From the NCBI GenBank assembly GCA_005791855.1, contig SXUH01000397.1, positions 1 through 6,497 of the forward strand: DNA of 6,497 bases. The letters are read 5' to 3'. The notes under the pieces were generated by a model. That model was not told where the DNA came from and ran no database searches. It saw nothing but the letters and a program-made list of their open reading frames with translations. A program made the translations under genes and the position numbers. Origin of the DNA: Bdellovibrionales bacterium (GTDB taxonomy: Bacteria; Bdellovibrionota; Bacteriovoracia; Bacteriovoracales; Bacteriovoracaceae). Below, piece by piece: positions 1 to 5,303 of the stretch. Positions within the stretch are counted from its first letter, which is position 1. Every line of letters begins with the position of its first letter.

Positions 1-24
1 CCCCGCAGAGGGCCCTTTTATTTT
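1..24 (+). terminator. probable right half of an intrinsic terminator of an upstream gene
   Basis: The window opens with a GC-rich run ending in GGGCCC (10-15), directly followed by the T-rich tract TTTTATTTT (16-24). A GC-rich arm running into a T-tract is the form of a rho-independent terminator. The left arm would lie before base 1, so the hairpin cannot be confirmed here. The next gene starts only 27 bases later and has no clear promoter in between, so some read-through into it is possible. Confidence 0.45.
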
Positions 25-50
25 GTGCGCAGTTAAGAGAGGATGTATGC

Positions 51-278
51 ATGCTTGAGGTTTTCTTTCTCGCTCGACACATTCCTTTCTGGGGCATCCC
101 CTTCATCATCCTGGGGGGAGAGTTCGCCTACATGTTCTGGCTCAAAAAGAAGCGCAAGAGCGCGCTCTTTTGTCTCATGTTCCTCCTCCTCGGCTTGGGT
201 GCCACGACATTCTACGTCTGGGTTGGTGGGCCGGATAAAGCGGTGAAATACATCAAAACTAACTTTCCGCGAAACTAG
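51..278 (+). CDS. small two-helix membrane protein, unknown function
   Basis: This 75-residue protein is not recognised as a member of a named family. Two hydrophobic segments are visible, about residues 12-31 and 38-57. A strongly basic KKKRK cluster (32-36) separates them, so by the positive-inside rule the short loop should be cytoplasmic and both ends outside. A soluble tail of about 18 residues, basic and ending in PRN, follows. The ATG at 51 is preceded by a purine-rich AAGAGAGG (35-42) at good spacing. The ATG at 43 opens a different frame full of Ser and Arg and has no such site, so it is rejected. The gene lies 76 bp upstream of the sigma-54 response regulator on the same strand, but two TTGACA boxes in that gap suggest the regulator may have its own promoter. 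A membrane sensor or anchor role is only a guess. Confidence 0.7.
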   Translation: MLEVFFLARHIPFWGIPFIILGGEFAYMFWLKKKRKSALFCLMFLLLGLGATTFYVWVGGPDKAVKYIKTNFPRN

Positions 279-289
279 TAAACAACATT

Positions 290-335
290 TTGACAGAGTC
301 TAAAAATTGACACCAGAATAGCTCCCTAGTAAATT
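290..335 (+). promoter_or_regulatory. tandem TTGACA boxes, candidate promoter(s) for the response regulator
   Basis: The AT-rich gap before the regulator gene holds two perfect -35 hexamers, TTGACA at 290-295 and again at 307-312, offset by 17 bp. The second has TAAATT at 330-335 with a 17-bp spacer (4 of 6 matches to TATAAT). The first has CAGAAT at 314-319 with an 18-bp spacer (also 4 of 6). If the second is used, the leader is very short and includes the CGGAGG ribosome binding site at 345-350. The -35 boxes are strong and the -10 boxes weak, a pattern that would leave room for an activator. No sigma-54 -24/-12 pair (GG and GC ten bases apart in context) was seen here. Confidence 0.5.
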
Positions 336-354
336 TATCCTTTTCGGAGGACAC

Positions 355-1872
355 ATGGACGACATGAACTTTCTTCATCAAACTTTCGATGGAGCACATG
401 CTGCGAACTTCCCGCCCATCGTGATCGTGGAAGACGACAAGCTCCTCGGGATGAGCATCAAGAAGTACCTGGAGTTCTCGCTGAAGCTCAAGGTGACCCT
501 CTTCACGAGCTCCGAGGACTGCCTACGGGAGTTCACGGGCCCGGGGGAGGACGACGACACCCCCTTCTGCCTCATCACCGACATCAGCCTCGAGCAGGGC
601 TCCGACGGCCTCCTCCTCATCGACATTCTAAAAGACAAGGGCTACGAGTTCGTGTCCATCGTCATGACCGGCTTCGCGAGCATCGAGACCGCCATCGCGG
701 CCACCAAGAAGGGCGTGTTCCACTACCTCACCAAGCCGTTCGAGCTCGAGAACCTGAAGAAGCTCGTCATCCAGGCCCTCCAGACCAAGCTCTCCGCCGT
801 CTTCCCGCGGGACCTGATCTCCGACGGCGAAGGCGTCTTCTCCGAGGCGAACCGCCAGCGGCTGAACTCGAAGCTCAAGCTCGACCGGCCGACGGTGGAA
901 GACGTCTTCCAGAACATGATCGGCCGCTCCCGGCAGATGCGGGAGGTCTTCGAGCGGATCGACAAGGTCGCCCGGACCGATTCCACCATCCTCATCATGG
1001 GGCCCGCGGGGACCGGCAAGGAACTCGTGGCGGAGGCCATCCACAGGCTCTCGGGCCGGGCCCAGAAGAACCGGATCACCGTGAACTGCGGGGCCATCCC
1101 GGCGGACCTTCTGGAGTCGGAGCTCTTTGGCCACGTTAAAGGTTCGTTCACCGGAGCGATCTCGGACCGGAAGGGGAGGCTCGAGCTCGCCAGCGGCGGG
1201 ACGATCTACCTCGACGAGATCAGCGAAGTACCGATGCACCTGCAGCTCAAGCTCCTGCGGGTGATCGAGGAGAAGATGCTCGAGCCCCTGGGGGCGAGCG
1301 CGGCCCAGCCCATCGACGTGCGGGTGATCGCGGCTTCCCAGAAGGACCTGGAGAAGGCCGTGCTGGAAGGGAAGTTCCGAGAAGACCTCTTCTACAAGCT
1401 CAACGTCGTCCCGATCAAGATCCCGGCCCTCAAGGAACGGCGCGAGGACATCCCCCTCCTGATCTCCTACTTCCTCGACCGGTTCGTCTCTGCCGACCGA
1501 TCCAACGAGATCAGCTTCGCCTCCCTGACCCTGGACCTCCTCATGGGCTACGACTGGCCCGGGAACGTCCGGGAGCTCGAGAACGTCATCGAGCGCCTGG
1601 TGATCCTAAGGGGCGGAAACGAGATCCTCCCCGAGGACCTTCCGGCCAAGATCTTCCGCTCGAACCCGCTCGCCGGGCAACAGTACAAGACCATCTTCGA
1701 GCTCCCCACCGCGGGCGTGGACCTGAAGCAGATCCTCTCGGACATCGAGGACTCGCTCATCATGCAGGCGATGAACCGGACCAAGGGGAACAAGAACCAA
1801 GCCTCGAAGCTCCTGGCCCTCAACCGCACCACCCTCATCGAGAAGATGAAGAAGAAGAACCTCGAGCTCTAG
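355..1872 (+). CDS. NtrC-family sigma-54-dependent response regulator (receiver, AAA+, Fis HTH)
   Basis: A 505-residue transcription activator with three domains. The receiver (about 20-145) has the acidic pair E26/D27, phospho-acceptor D76 (LITD), switch residue T105 and the conserved K127-P128. The sigma-54 AAA+ domain (about 187-415) has Walker A GPAGTGKE (216-223), a GSFTGA version of the sigma-54-contacting GAFTGA loop (263-268), Walker B with D287-E288, R342 in FREDLFYKLN, and sensor-II motif GNVREL (403-408). A Fis-type helix-turn-helix closes the protein (about 478-500). Such proteins bind upstream sites and use ATP to open sigma-54 polymerase promoters once phosphorylated. A strong CGGAGG lies 4 bases before the ATG at 355; ATG 364 is an alternative. 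The receiver has a small acidic insert (about 62-70), and a long linker of about 40 residues precedes the AAA+ domain. No histidine kinase gene is adjacent, so the partner is unknown, as are the target promoters. Confidence 0.95.
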   Translation: MDDMNFLHQTFDGAHAANFPPIVIVEDDKLLGMSIKKYLEFSLKLKVTLFTSSEDCLREFTGPGEDDDTPFCLITDISLEQGSDGLLLIDILKDKGYEFVSIVMTGFASIETAIAATKKGVFHYLTKPFELENLKKLVIQALQTKLSAVFPRDLISDGEGVFSEANRQRLNSKLKLDRPTVEDVFQNMIGRSRQMREVFERIDKVARTDSTILIMGPAGTGKELVAEAIHRLSGRAQKNRITVNCGAIPADLLESELFGHVKGSFTGAISDRKGRLELASGGTIYLDEISEVPMHLQLKLLRVIEEKMLEPLGASAAQPIDVRVIAASQKDLEKAVLEGKFREDLFYKLNVVPIKIPALKERREDIPLLISYFLDRFVSADRSNEISFASLTLDLLMGYDWPGNVRELENVIERLVILRGGNEILPEDLPAKIFRSNPLAGQQYKTIFELPTAGVDLKQILSDIEDSLIMQAMNRTKGNKNQASKLLALNRTTLIEKMKKKNLEL

Positions 1873-1914
1873 ACTGGTGTCATTTTGGTTTCGGTCACAG
1901 TGTAAGGCTCGAGG
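1860..1914. repeat. 8-bp inverted repeat spanning the regulator stop codon
   Basis: CCTCGAGC at 1860-1867 and GCTCGAGG at 1907-1914 are exact reverse complements separated by 39 bases that include the TAG stop at 1870-1872. In the transcript this could fold as a long-loop hairpin at the 3' end. There is no T-tract after it, so it is not a standard intrinsic terminator. Its core CTCGAG is itself palindromic and common in this genome as Leu-Glu codons, so chance is a real alternative. Confidence 0.35.
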
Positions 1915-2038
1915 GTCAGCTAGCGGGATTCGCTTCCTGATCTTACTTGGGACGTGCCCCTTTCAGAGTGCCAAAAAGCACCTTTGACGTAGCTCTTGAA
2001 CTCCATTAGTTTCTTCGGCAACGATTGGAGAGACTGCT

Positions 2039-2110
2039 ATGTACTCTGTTCTCTGGGTTAGTTTCATCATGCTTACGATCCTGCTTCTCAGCCTGCGCTT
2101 CCTGGGCTGA
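2039..2110 (+). CDS. candidate 23-residue hydrophobic peptide
   Basis: Between two convergent genes an ATG at 2039 opens a frame of 23 codons ending in TGA at 2108-2110. The peptide begins MYSVLWVSF and ends SLRFLG; almost every residue between is hydrophobic, enough for one membrane helix with a single arginine near the C-terminus. GGAGAG (2027-2032) places a GGAG 8 bases before the ATG, which is good spacing. A weak promoter is possible at TTGACG (1984-1989), 17 bp, TAGTTT (2007-2012). A 7-bp inverted repeat (2087-2111) covers its last codons and stop. Single-helix peptides of this size occur as type I toxins and as small regulatory membrane proteins, but no homology can be claimed, and a chance frame in spacer DNA is a serious alternative. 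Confidence 0.3.
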   Translation: MYSVLWVSFIMLTILLLSLRFLG

Positions 2111-2111
2111 G
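2087..2111. repeat. 7-bp inverted repeat (hairpin) between convergent genes
   Basis: CTCAGCC (2087-2093) and GGCTGAG (2105-2111) pair perfectly across an 11-base loop. The element lies 28 bp beyond the stop of the leftward cysteine-rich gene and overlaps the stop of the candidate 23-residue frame. It is the best hairpin in the convergent gap and may slow or end transcription from either side. Neither flank carries a proper T-tract, so a terminator call would be weak. The rest of 1873-2138 shows no other strong coding or structural signal. Confidence 0.4.
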
Positions 2112-2138
2112 CCTTCCTGTTCCATTCTCGCGTGATCC

Positions 2139-2372
2139 CTAGAACGGCGCCTGCGGGTCCGGGTTCATGACACACGAGCCGGTCACGCAGCCGCCGCCGC
2201 AGCCGAACTGGGGATCGTACCAGGTGCAGGTGTACATGGGCGTGATGCCGTCCCCCCAGGTCGTCACCGTATCACAGGGGGTCTGCGGGAGGCACTCGCC
2301 GAACTGGGCACTGAGGTCCTCGGTCTGGTAGGAGACGAGGAGGAGGGCGACGAAGAGGCGGAGGTGTCTCAA
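2139..2372 (-). CDS. small exported cysteine-rich protein, unknown function
   Basis: A 77-residue protein not recognised as a known family. The N-terminus has two arginines and a hydrophobic core (about 6-14), then LSA (20-22), which fits signal peptidase I cleavage before Q23, although the core is short. The predicted 55-residue mature part has six cysteines (27, 33, 49, 58, 62, 67), three of them clustered around GCGGGC near the end, plus several Gly, Pro, Trp and Tyr. An even cysteine number in an exported protein suggests three disulfides. The start is TTG: AGGA lies 6 bases upstream, an in-frame TAA lies 15 bases upstream of it, and no ATG or GTG falls between. It has its own strong promoter just upstream, so it is probably independent of the mla operon that ends 61 bp before it. 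A periplasmic or secreted role is inferred only from the signal. Confidence 0.7.
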   Translation of the reverse strand: MRHLRLFVALLLVSYQTEDLSAQFGECLPQTPCDTVTTWGDGITPMYTCTWYDPQFGCGGGCVTGSCVMNPDPQAPF

Positions 2373-2397
2373 GCTCTTTCCTTTTGCTTACACTCCT

Positions 2398-2425
2398 ATT
2401 ATAGGCCCGTCGGCACCCAGGTCAA
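2398..2425 (-). promoter_or_regulatory. near-consensus sigma-70 type promoter for the cysteine-rich gene
   Basis: Reading the minus strand, TTGACC (2425-2420) is followed after 16 bp by a perfect TATAAT (2403-2398). Eleven of twelve hexamer bases match consensus. Transcription should start near 2391, giving a leader of only about 18 bases that contains AAGGA and then the TTG start at 2372. This is the best promoter match in the window and supports the short gene as real and possibly highly expressed. It begins 8 bp after the mlaD stop codon. Confidence 0.8.
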
Positions 2426-2433
2426 GCGGCGGC

Positions 2434-3255
2434 CTACCGGGTGGTCTTCTTCTCCGAGTTCTTGATGGACTCGCGGATGAAGTACTTGATCACCTTGTTC
2501 CTCTCCGCTCCGCCGAGGAGGGCGCGGAGGTCGTCGTGGAGGCCGTCGTCGTAGATGATGGAGTTCATCGAGCCGGGCCCCTTCTCCACCCGCGTGAGGA
2601 TCCGGTTCAGGTTGCCGGAGACGGAGTTCACGTTCTTCGCCATCTGCCCCAGCTGGGCCTCCCGGAGCTCGGCGGTGATCTTCTCGAGGTTGTGGCTCGT
2701 CTTCTGGATGGAGTTCATGGACTCGACGAGCTTCTTCCCGTCGTCCAGGTTGTGGAGGATGGTGTCGATCTTGGTGAGGATCCGCTCGGTGATGGCGGCG
2801 ATGGACTCGCCCTTGTTCATGATCGCCTTCATGCTCGTCCCGGCCTCGGAGCGCAGGTAGTCCGTCTTCGGGTCGAAGGGGGGCGCGTCCTTGGAGCCGC
2901 TGAAGACCTCGAGGAACTTGTCTCCCACCAGCCCGGCGGTGGAGACCGACACGAGGGAGTCCTGCTTGAGCCAGCGGAGCTGTTCCTCGAGGACGCTCAT
3001 GGTGATCTCGACCTCTTCGTCGGAGAGGATGGAGATGCCGGAGACGGTGCCGATGCGGATCCCCTTGAGCTCGACGGACGCGCCCGCGCGGAGGTTCCCG
3101 ACGTCCGGGACCCGGGCCCGGATCTCCACCCGGGAGGCGAAGAGGGAGTTCTCCTTCCCGATGCTCACCACGAAGACCATGAGGACGGCGAAGAGGCCCG
3201 CCAGGAACGCCCCGACCTTCATGAGGTTTCGAATGTCTTTCTTTCTCGTGCTCAT
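2434..3255 (-). CDS. mlaD: MlaD-type MCE-domain protein of a lipid ABC transporter
   Basis: A 273-residue inner-membrane-anchored substrate-binding subunit. After a basic N-terminus comes one membrane helix (about 13-32), then the MCE domain (about 40-118), recognisable from VELKGIRIGTVSGI (61-74) and the AGLVGDKFLEV strand region (107-117). MCE domains in this family form hexameric rings with a hydrophobic pore for phospholipids in the periplasm. A long helical tail follows (about 140-222), and then a GPGSMNSIIYDDGLHDDL segment (226-243) of the sort seen after the helices in many MlaD-like proteins. The tail makes it longer than the roughly 180-residue E. coli MlaD, as is common outside enterics. 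The ATG overlaps the mlaF stop as ATGA, and AAAGGG lies 4 bases before it. It is the last gene of the operon. No mlaC follows. Confidence 0.93.
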   Translation of the reverse strand: MSTRKKDIRNLMKVGAFLAGLFAVLMVFVVSIGKENSLFASRVEIRARVPDVGNLRAGASVELKGIRIGTVSGISILSDEEVEITMSVLEEQLRWLKQDSLVSVSTAGLVGDKFLEVFSGSKDAPPFDPKTDYLRSEAGTSMKAIMNKGESIAAITERILTKIDTILHNLDDGKKLVESMNSIQKTSHNLEKITAELREAQLGQMAKNVNSVSGNLNRILTRVEKGPGSMNSIIYDDGLHDDLRALLGGAERNKVIKYFIRESIKNSEKKTTR

Positions 3256-3989
3256 ACGGCCCTTTCATTTAACAGAAATGTTTTCACAAAGTCATCATCG
3301 CTGGAGTTAAACTCCGCCACGCTCCCGTCGAAGTGGACCTGGCCCTCGTTGATGATCACGAGGCGGTCGCAGACCCTCCGGGCCACGGGGATGTCGTGGG
3401 TCACGAGGATCCCGGAGAAGCCCCGCTCGCGGCAGCGGTTGATGAGGTCGACGACCTTCTCGATGTTCATGGGATCCAGGCCCGCGGTGGGTTCGTCGTA
3501 GAGGAGGATGTCGGGGTCCAGGGCCATGGACCGCGCCAGGCCCACGCGCTTCTGCATCCCGCCGGAGAGGTCCGAGGGCATGAGGTCCTCCGCGTCCTCG
3601 AGGTTCACGATCCGGAGGAGCTCCCGCACCTTCCGGGCGACCTCGGCCTCGCTGAGTTTGGTGTGCTCGAAGAGCGGGTAGGCGATGTTCTCGAAGACGG
3701 AGACGGAGTCGAAGAGCGCCCCGCTCTGGAACGAGTAGGAGATCTTCGTGCGCACCGGGAAGAGCTCCGTCTCCGTGAGGTCATCGATGCGCCGGTTCCG
3801 GTAGATGATCTGGCCCCGGTCGATGTGCTCGAGGCCTATGAGGGAGCGCAGGAGCACGGACTTCCCCGTCCCCGAGTGCCCGAGGAGCCCGAGGGTCTCG
3901 CCCCGGGCCAGGGAGAAGGAGACGTCCCGGTGGACTTCCTTCTCGTCGAAACTCTTGGCCAGGTTCTTCACTTCGAGGATCGTTTCCAT
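3252..3989 (-). CDS. mlaF: MlaF-type ABC transporter ATP-binding protein
   Basis: A 245-residue cytoplasmic ATPase that would power the MlaE permease. All nucleotide-binding motifs are intact: Walker A GHSGTGKS (37-44), Q-loop Q88 in SFQSGALFDS, signature LSGGMQ (141-146), Walker B ILLYDEP (161-167) with D165 and E166, D-loop GLD (170-172) and H-loop H198. The QSGALFDS and LSGGMQKRVGLARS wording is typical of the MlaF/Ttg2A branch. The ATG at 3989 follows the mlaE stop by two bases. The DNA just before it is pyrimidine-rich on the coding strand and has no Shine-Dalgarno sequence, so translation probably depends on ribosomes finishing mlaE. Its own stop overlaps the mlaD start. Length is within the family norm. 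Confidence 0.96.
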   Translation of the reverse strand: METILEVKNLAKSFDEKEVHRDVSFSLARGETLGLLGHSGTGKSVLLRSLIGLEHIDRGQIIYRNRRIDDLTETELFPVRTKISYSFQSGALFDSVSVFENIAYPLFEHTKLSEAEVARKVRELLRIVNLEDAEDLMPSDLSGGMQKRVGLARSMALDPDILLYDEPTAGLDPMNIEKVVDLINRCRERGFSGILVTHDIPVARRVCDRLVIINEGQVHFDGSVAEFNSSDDDFVKTFLLNERAV

Positions 3990-3991
3990 GG

Positions 3992-4756
3992 TCAGGCGAA
4001 GAGGAGGAGGAGGATTTTACTGAGGAAGAAGTCGGAGATGAGGATGGTGATCGACGCCCGCACCACCACCCAGGTCGTCGCCTCGCCCACGCCCTTGGTG
4101 CCCTCGGTGGTCTTGAAGCCCTTGTAGCAGGCGAGGAGGGAGATGATCACGGCGAAGAAGGAGCACTTGAGCATGCTGCCGAAGACGTCGGAGAAGTGGA
4201 GGAAGGCCAGGACCTTGTTCACGTAGAACCCCATGGGCATGTTGAACTCGAGGTAGGCGATGATGATCCCGCCGATGATCCCCATGAACGCCGAGAGGGT
4301 CGCGAGGAGGGGGAGGGAGATGATCGCGGCGAGCATGCGGGGGACGACGAGGACGCGCATGGGAGAGGTCCCCAGGGCCCGGATGGCGTCGACCTGCTGG
4401 GTGACGTTCATGGCGCCGATCTCTGCGGAGATTCCGGAGCCGATCCGGCCAGCGATCAGGAGCGAGGTGAAGATCGGGGCGAGCTCGCGCAGGAGGGAGA
4501 CGGAGACGATCCCCGGGACGTAGAGCGTCCCGCCGAAGGTCGCGAGGCCATAGCCGAACTGGAGGGTCATGAGGAGGCCCGTGACGAAGCCGATGACGAC
4601 GGTGATGGAGAGGGACCCGATGCCCAGGTGGATGATCTGCTCGAAGAGCCGGCCCCAGTAGAAGGGCTTGGTCACGCTGGCGACGAGGAAGTCCCGGAAC
4701 ATCAGCGTGAGCTCCCCGGTGATGACGAGGTTTTCCTTGAACTTGGTGATGGTCAT
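3992..4756 (-). CDS. mlaE: MlaE-type phospholipid transporter permease
   Basis: A 254-residue multi-spanning inner-membrane permease that pairs with MlaF and MlaD. The family core is clear: SLLRELAPIFTSLLIAGRIGSGISAEIGAMNVTQQVDAIRALG lies at 87-129, followed by PRMLAA (139-144), and KGVGEATTWVVV occurs near the C-terminus (221-232). Hydrophobic stretches around 46-66, 84-104, 141-169, 196-211 and 229-253 give about five membrane helices, plus an amphipathic N-terminal helix, as expected. The ATG at 4756 overlaps the TGA of the lipoprotein gene as ATGA, and GGTGGA lies 6 bases upstream. The gene ends in a leucine tract encoded by repeated CTC triplets, and only two bases separate it from mlaF. 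In MlaFEDB complexes this subunit couples ATP hydrolysis to lipid movement through the MCE ring. Confidence 0.95.
   Translation of the reverse strand: MTITKFKENLVITGELTLMFRDFLVASVTKPFYWGRLFEQIIHLGIGSLSITVVIGFVTGLLMTLQFGYGLATFGGTLYVPGIVSVSLLRELAPIFTSLLIAGRIGSGISAEIGAMNVTQQVDAIRALGTSPMRVLVVPRMLAAIISLPLLATLSAFMGIIGGIIIAYLEFNMPMGFYVNKVLAFLHFSDVFGSMLKCSFFAVIISLLACYKGFKTTEGTKGVGEATTWVVVRASITILISDFFLSKILLLLFA
4001..4012. repeat. (GAG)4 trinucleotide tract at the 3' end of mlaE
   Basis: Four perfect GAG triplets on the plus strand read as CTC leucine codons in the last residues of MlaE on the minus strand. It sits 12 bp from the mlaE stop and fills the place where an mlaF ribosome binding site would be expected, leaving none. 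Changes in triplet number would stay in frame. The tract is short and may simply reflect Leu codon bias. Confidence 0.5.
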
Positions 4757-5232
4757 TTGAAGTCCACCGACCCGAGGAACTGCTCGAACTCCGGGTCCGA
4801 GCTCTTCCCCACGCTCGCCGGCGTGATGGAGACGAAGTCGAAGTAGCAGTTGTTCCGGCGCGTGTTCTGGATCTTCATCCGGACCTCCACGCCGTCGACC
4901 TTCCCGGCCCCCTCGAGGCGGTAGGCCTCGCGGTTGTGGAAGGTGAGGGAGCGCTCCTCCGCGACCCGGAAGCCGTCGACGGAGTTGAAGGTCTTCCGGG
5001 CGAGCTCGGCGAGGCCCTTCTCCTGGAACTCGTCGCAGAAGCTGTTGGAGAGGAGGATGCGCCCGTCGCGCTGGTTCTCGAGGACGTAGTCGGAGCGCTC
5101 GTCCTGCTTCTGGACCCAGTCGGGGGCCTGGAAGCGGATGGAGTAGTGGTTGCCCTTGGCGCTCACGGGGCCCCGGGGACCTCCGAACATGATCGAGCAG
5201 CCGGCAAGGAAGACGAGTAGGAGAAGGCGCAT
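4753..5232 (-). CDS. small lipoprotein, first gene of the mla operon
   Basis: A 159-residue predicted lipoprotein. The N-terminus has one arginine, a short hydrophobic core and a lipobox LAGC with lipidated C12; Ser follows, so by the enteric Lol rule it would go to the outer membrane. The mature part is alpha/beta in pattern: YSIRFQAPDWV near the start, a helix about 71-83, DGFRVAEER, REAYRLEG, and VDGVEVRMKI leading to CYFDFV. By eye this recalls PsbP/DcrB-like folds, but that is only an impression. Two further cysteines (66, 129) could form a disulfide. It is not MlaA or MlaC. A TTG at 5253 would extend it by 7 residues, but the ATG at 5232 gives a more typical lipoprotein leader. Neither start has a strong ribosome site. 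Its TGA overlaps the mlaE ATG by four bases, so it is probably made with the transporter and may deliver, receive or gate lipids. Confidence 0.85.
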   Translation of the reverse strand: MRLLLLVFLAGCSIMFGGPRGPVSAKGNHYSIRFQAPDWVQKQDERSDYVLENQRDGRILLSNSFCDEFQEKGLAELARKTFNSVDGFRVAEERSLTFHNREAYRLEGAGKVDGVEVRMKIQNTRRNNCYFDFVSITPASVGKSSDPEFEQFLGSVDFK

Positions 5233-5239
5233 ATGACCA

Positions 5240-5265
5240 ACCGGTGGAGACAAGTAATTACCGGT
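5240..5265. repeat. paired ACCGGT palindromes 20 bp apart in the lipoprotein leader
   Basis: ACCGGT occurs at 5240-5245 and 5260-5265, exactly 20 bp apart, close to two helical turns. Each copy is a palindrome, so the pair could be a double operator site. In the minus-strand mRNA the two copies can also pair as a 6-bp hairpin with a 14-base loop, ending 7 bases before the ATG at 5232. The alternative TTG start (5253) would lie inside that loop. Either reading suggests control of the operon's first gene, but the site could be chance. Confidence 0.35.
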
Positions 5266-5267
5266 CT

Positions 5268-5296
5268 ATATTAAGCCATTGTTTTCCTTCTGCCTA
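5268..5296 (-). promoter_or_regulatory. weak candidate promoter for the lipoprotein-mla operon
   Basis: On the minus strand TAGGCA (5296-5291) is separated by 17 bp from TAATAT (5273-5268); each matches consensus at 4 of 6 positions. A start near 5261 would give a leader of about 30 bases that carries the ACCGGT pair. A TTGACG on the same strand (5311-5306) has no partner -10 box at suitable distance. No better leftward promoter was seen in 5233-5442. Confidence 0.35.
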
Positions 5297-5303
5297 CTGC
5301 CTT

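Noticed and set aside
43..246. Alternative plus-strand frame starting at ATG 43
   Set aside because: It overlaps the membrane-protein gene, is Ser/Arg-rich, and its ATG lies inside the likely ribosome binding region of the gene at 51.
628..1239. Minus-strand frames opposite the response regulator
   Set aside because: The plus-strand gene has all receiver and sigma-54 motifs intact; the opposite frames have none.
1968..1981. GTGC-CAAAAA-GCAC hairpin as a terminator
   Set aside because: The stem is only 4 bp and no T-tract follows on the plus strand.
1948..1985. Sigma-54 promoter on the minus strand (TGGCAC element)
   Set aside because: A TGGCAC is present, but the required GC element (TTGC) at the correct spacing is missing.
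1963..2175. Minus-strand frame of 70 codons in the convergent gap
   Set aside because: It overlaps the end of the cysteine-rich gene and shows neither a ribosome site nor a recognisable composition; a chance frame is more likely.
2399..3268. Alternative minus-strand frame overlapping mlaD
   Set aside because: Highly Arg/Pro/Gly/His-rich product in the wrong frame of the MCE-domain gene, with no motifs.
2536..3501. Long plus-strand open frame opposite mlaD and mlaF
   Set aside because: It is the antisense shadow of two clear genes; strong G/C third-position bias removes stops on the opposite strand, and the product is a low-complexity Val/Asp/Gly/Arg sequence without family motifs.
3333..4127. 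Plus-strand frame of 264 codons opposite mlaF and the end of mlaE
   Set aside because: Same cause: the frame mirrors codon bias of mlaF, and its composition is dominated by Asp, Glu, Val and Leu with no domain pattern.
4196..4846. Plus-strand frame of 216 codons opposite mlaE
   Set aside because: It reads as an extremely Asp/Glu/Gly-rich low-complexity chain opposite a conserved permease, so it is a shadow.
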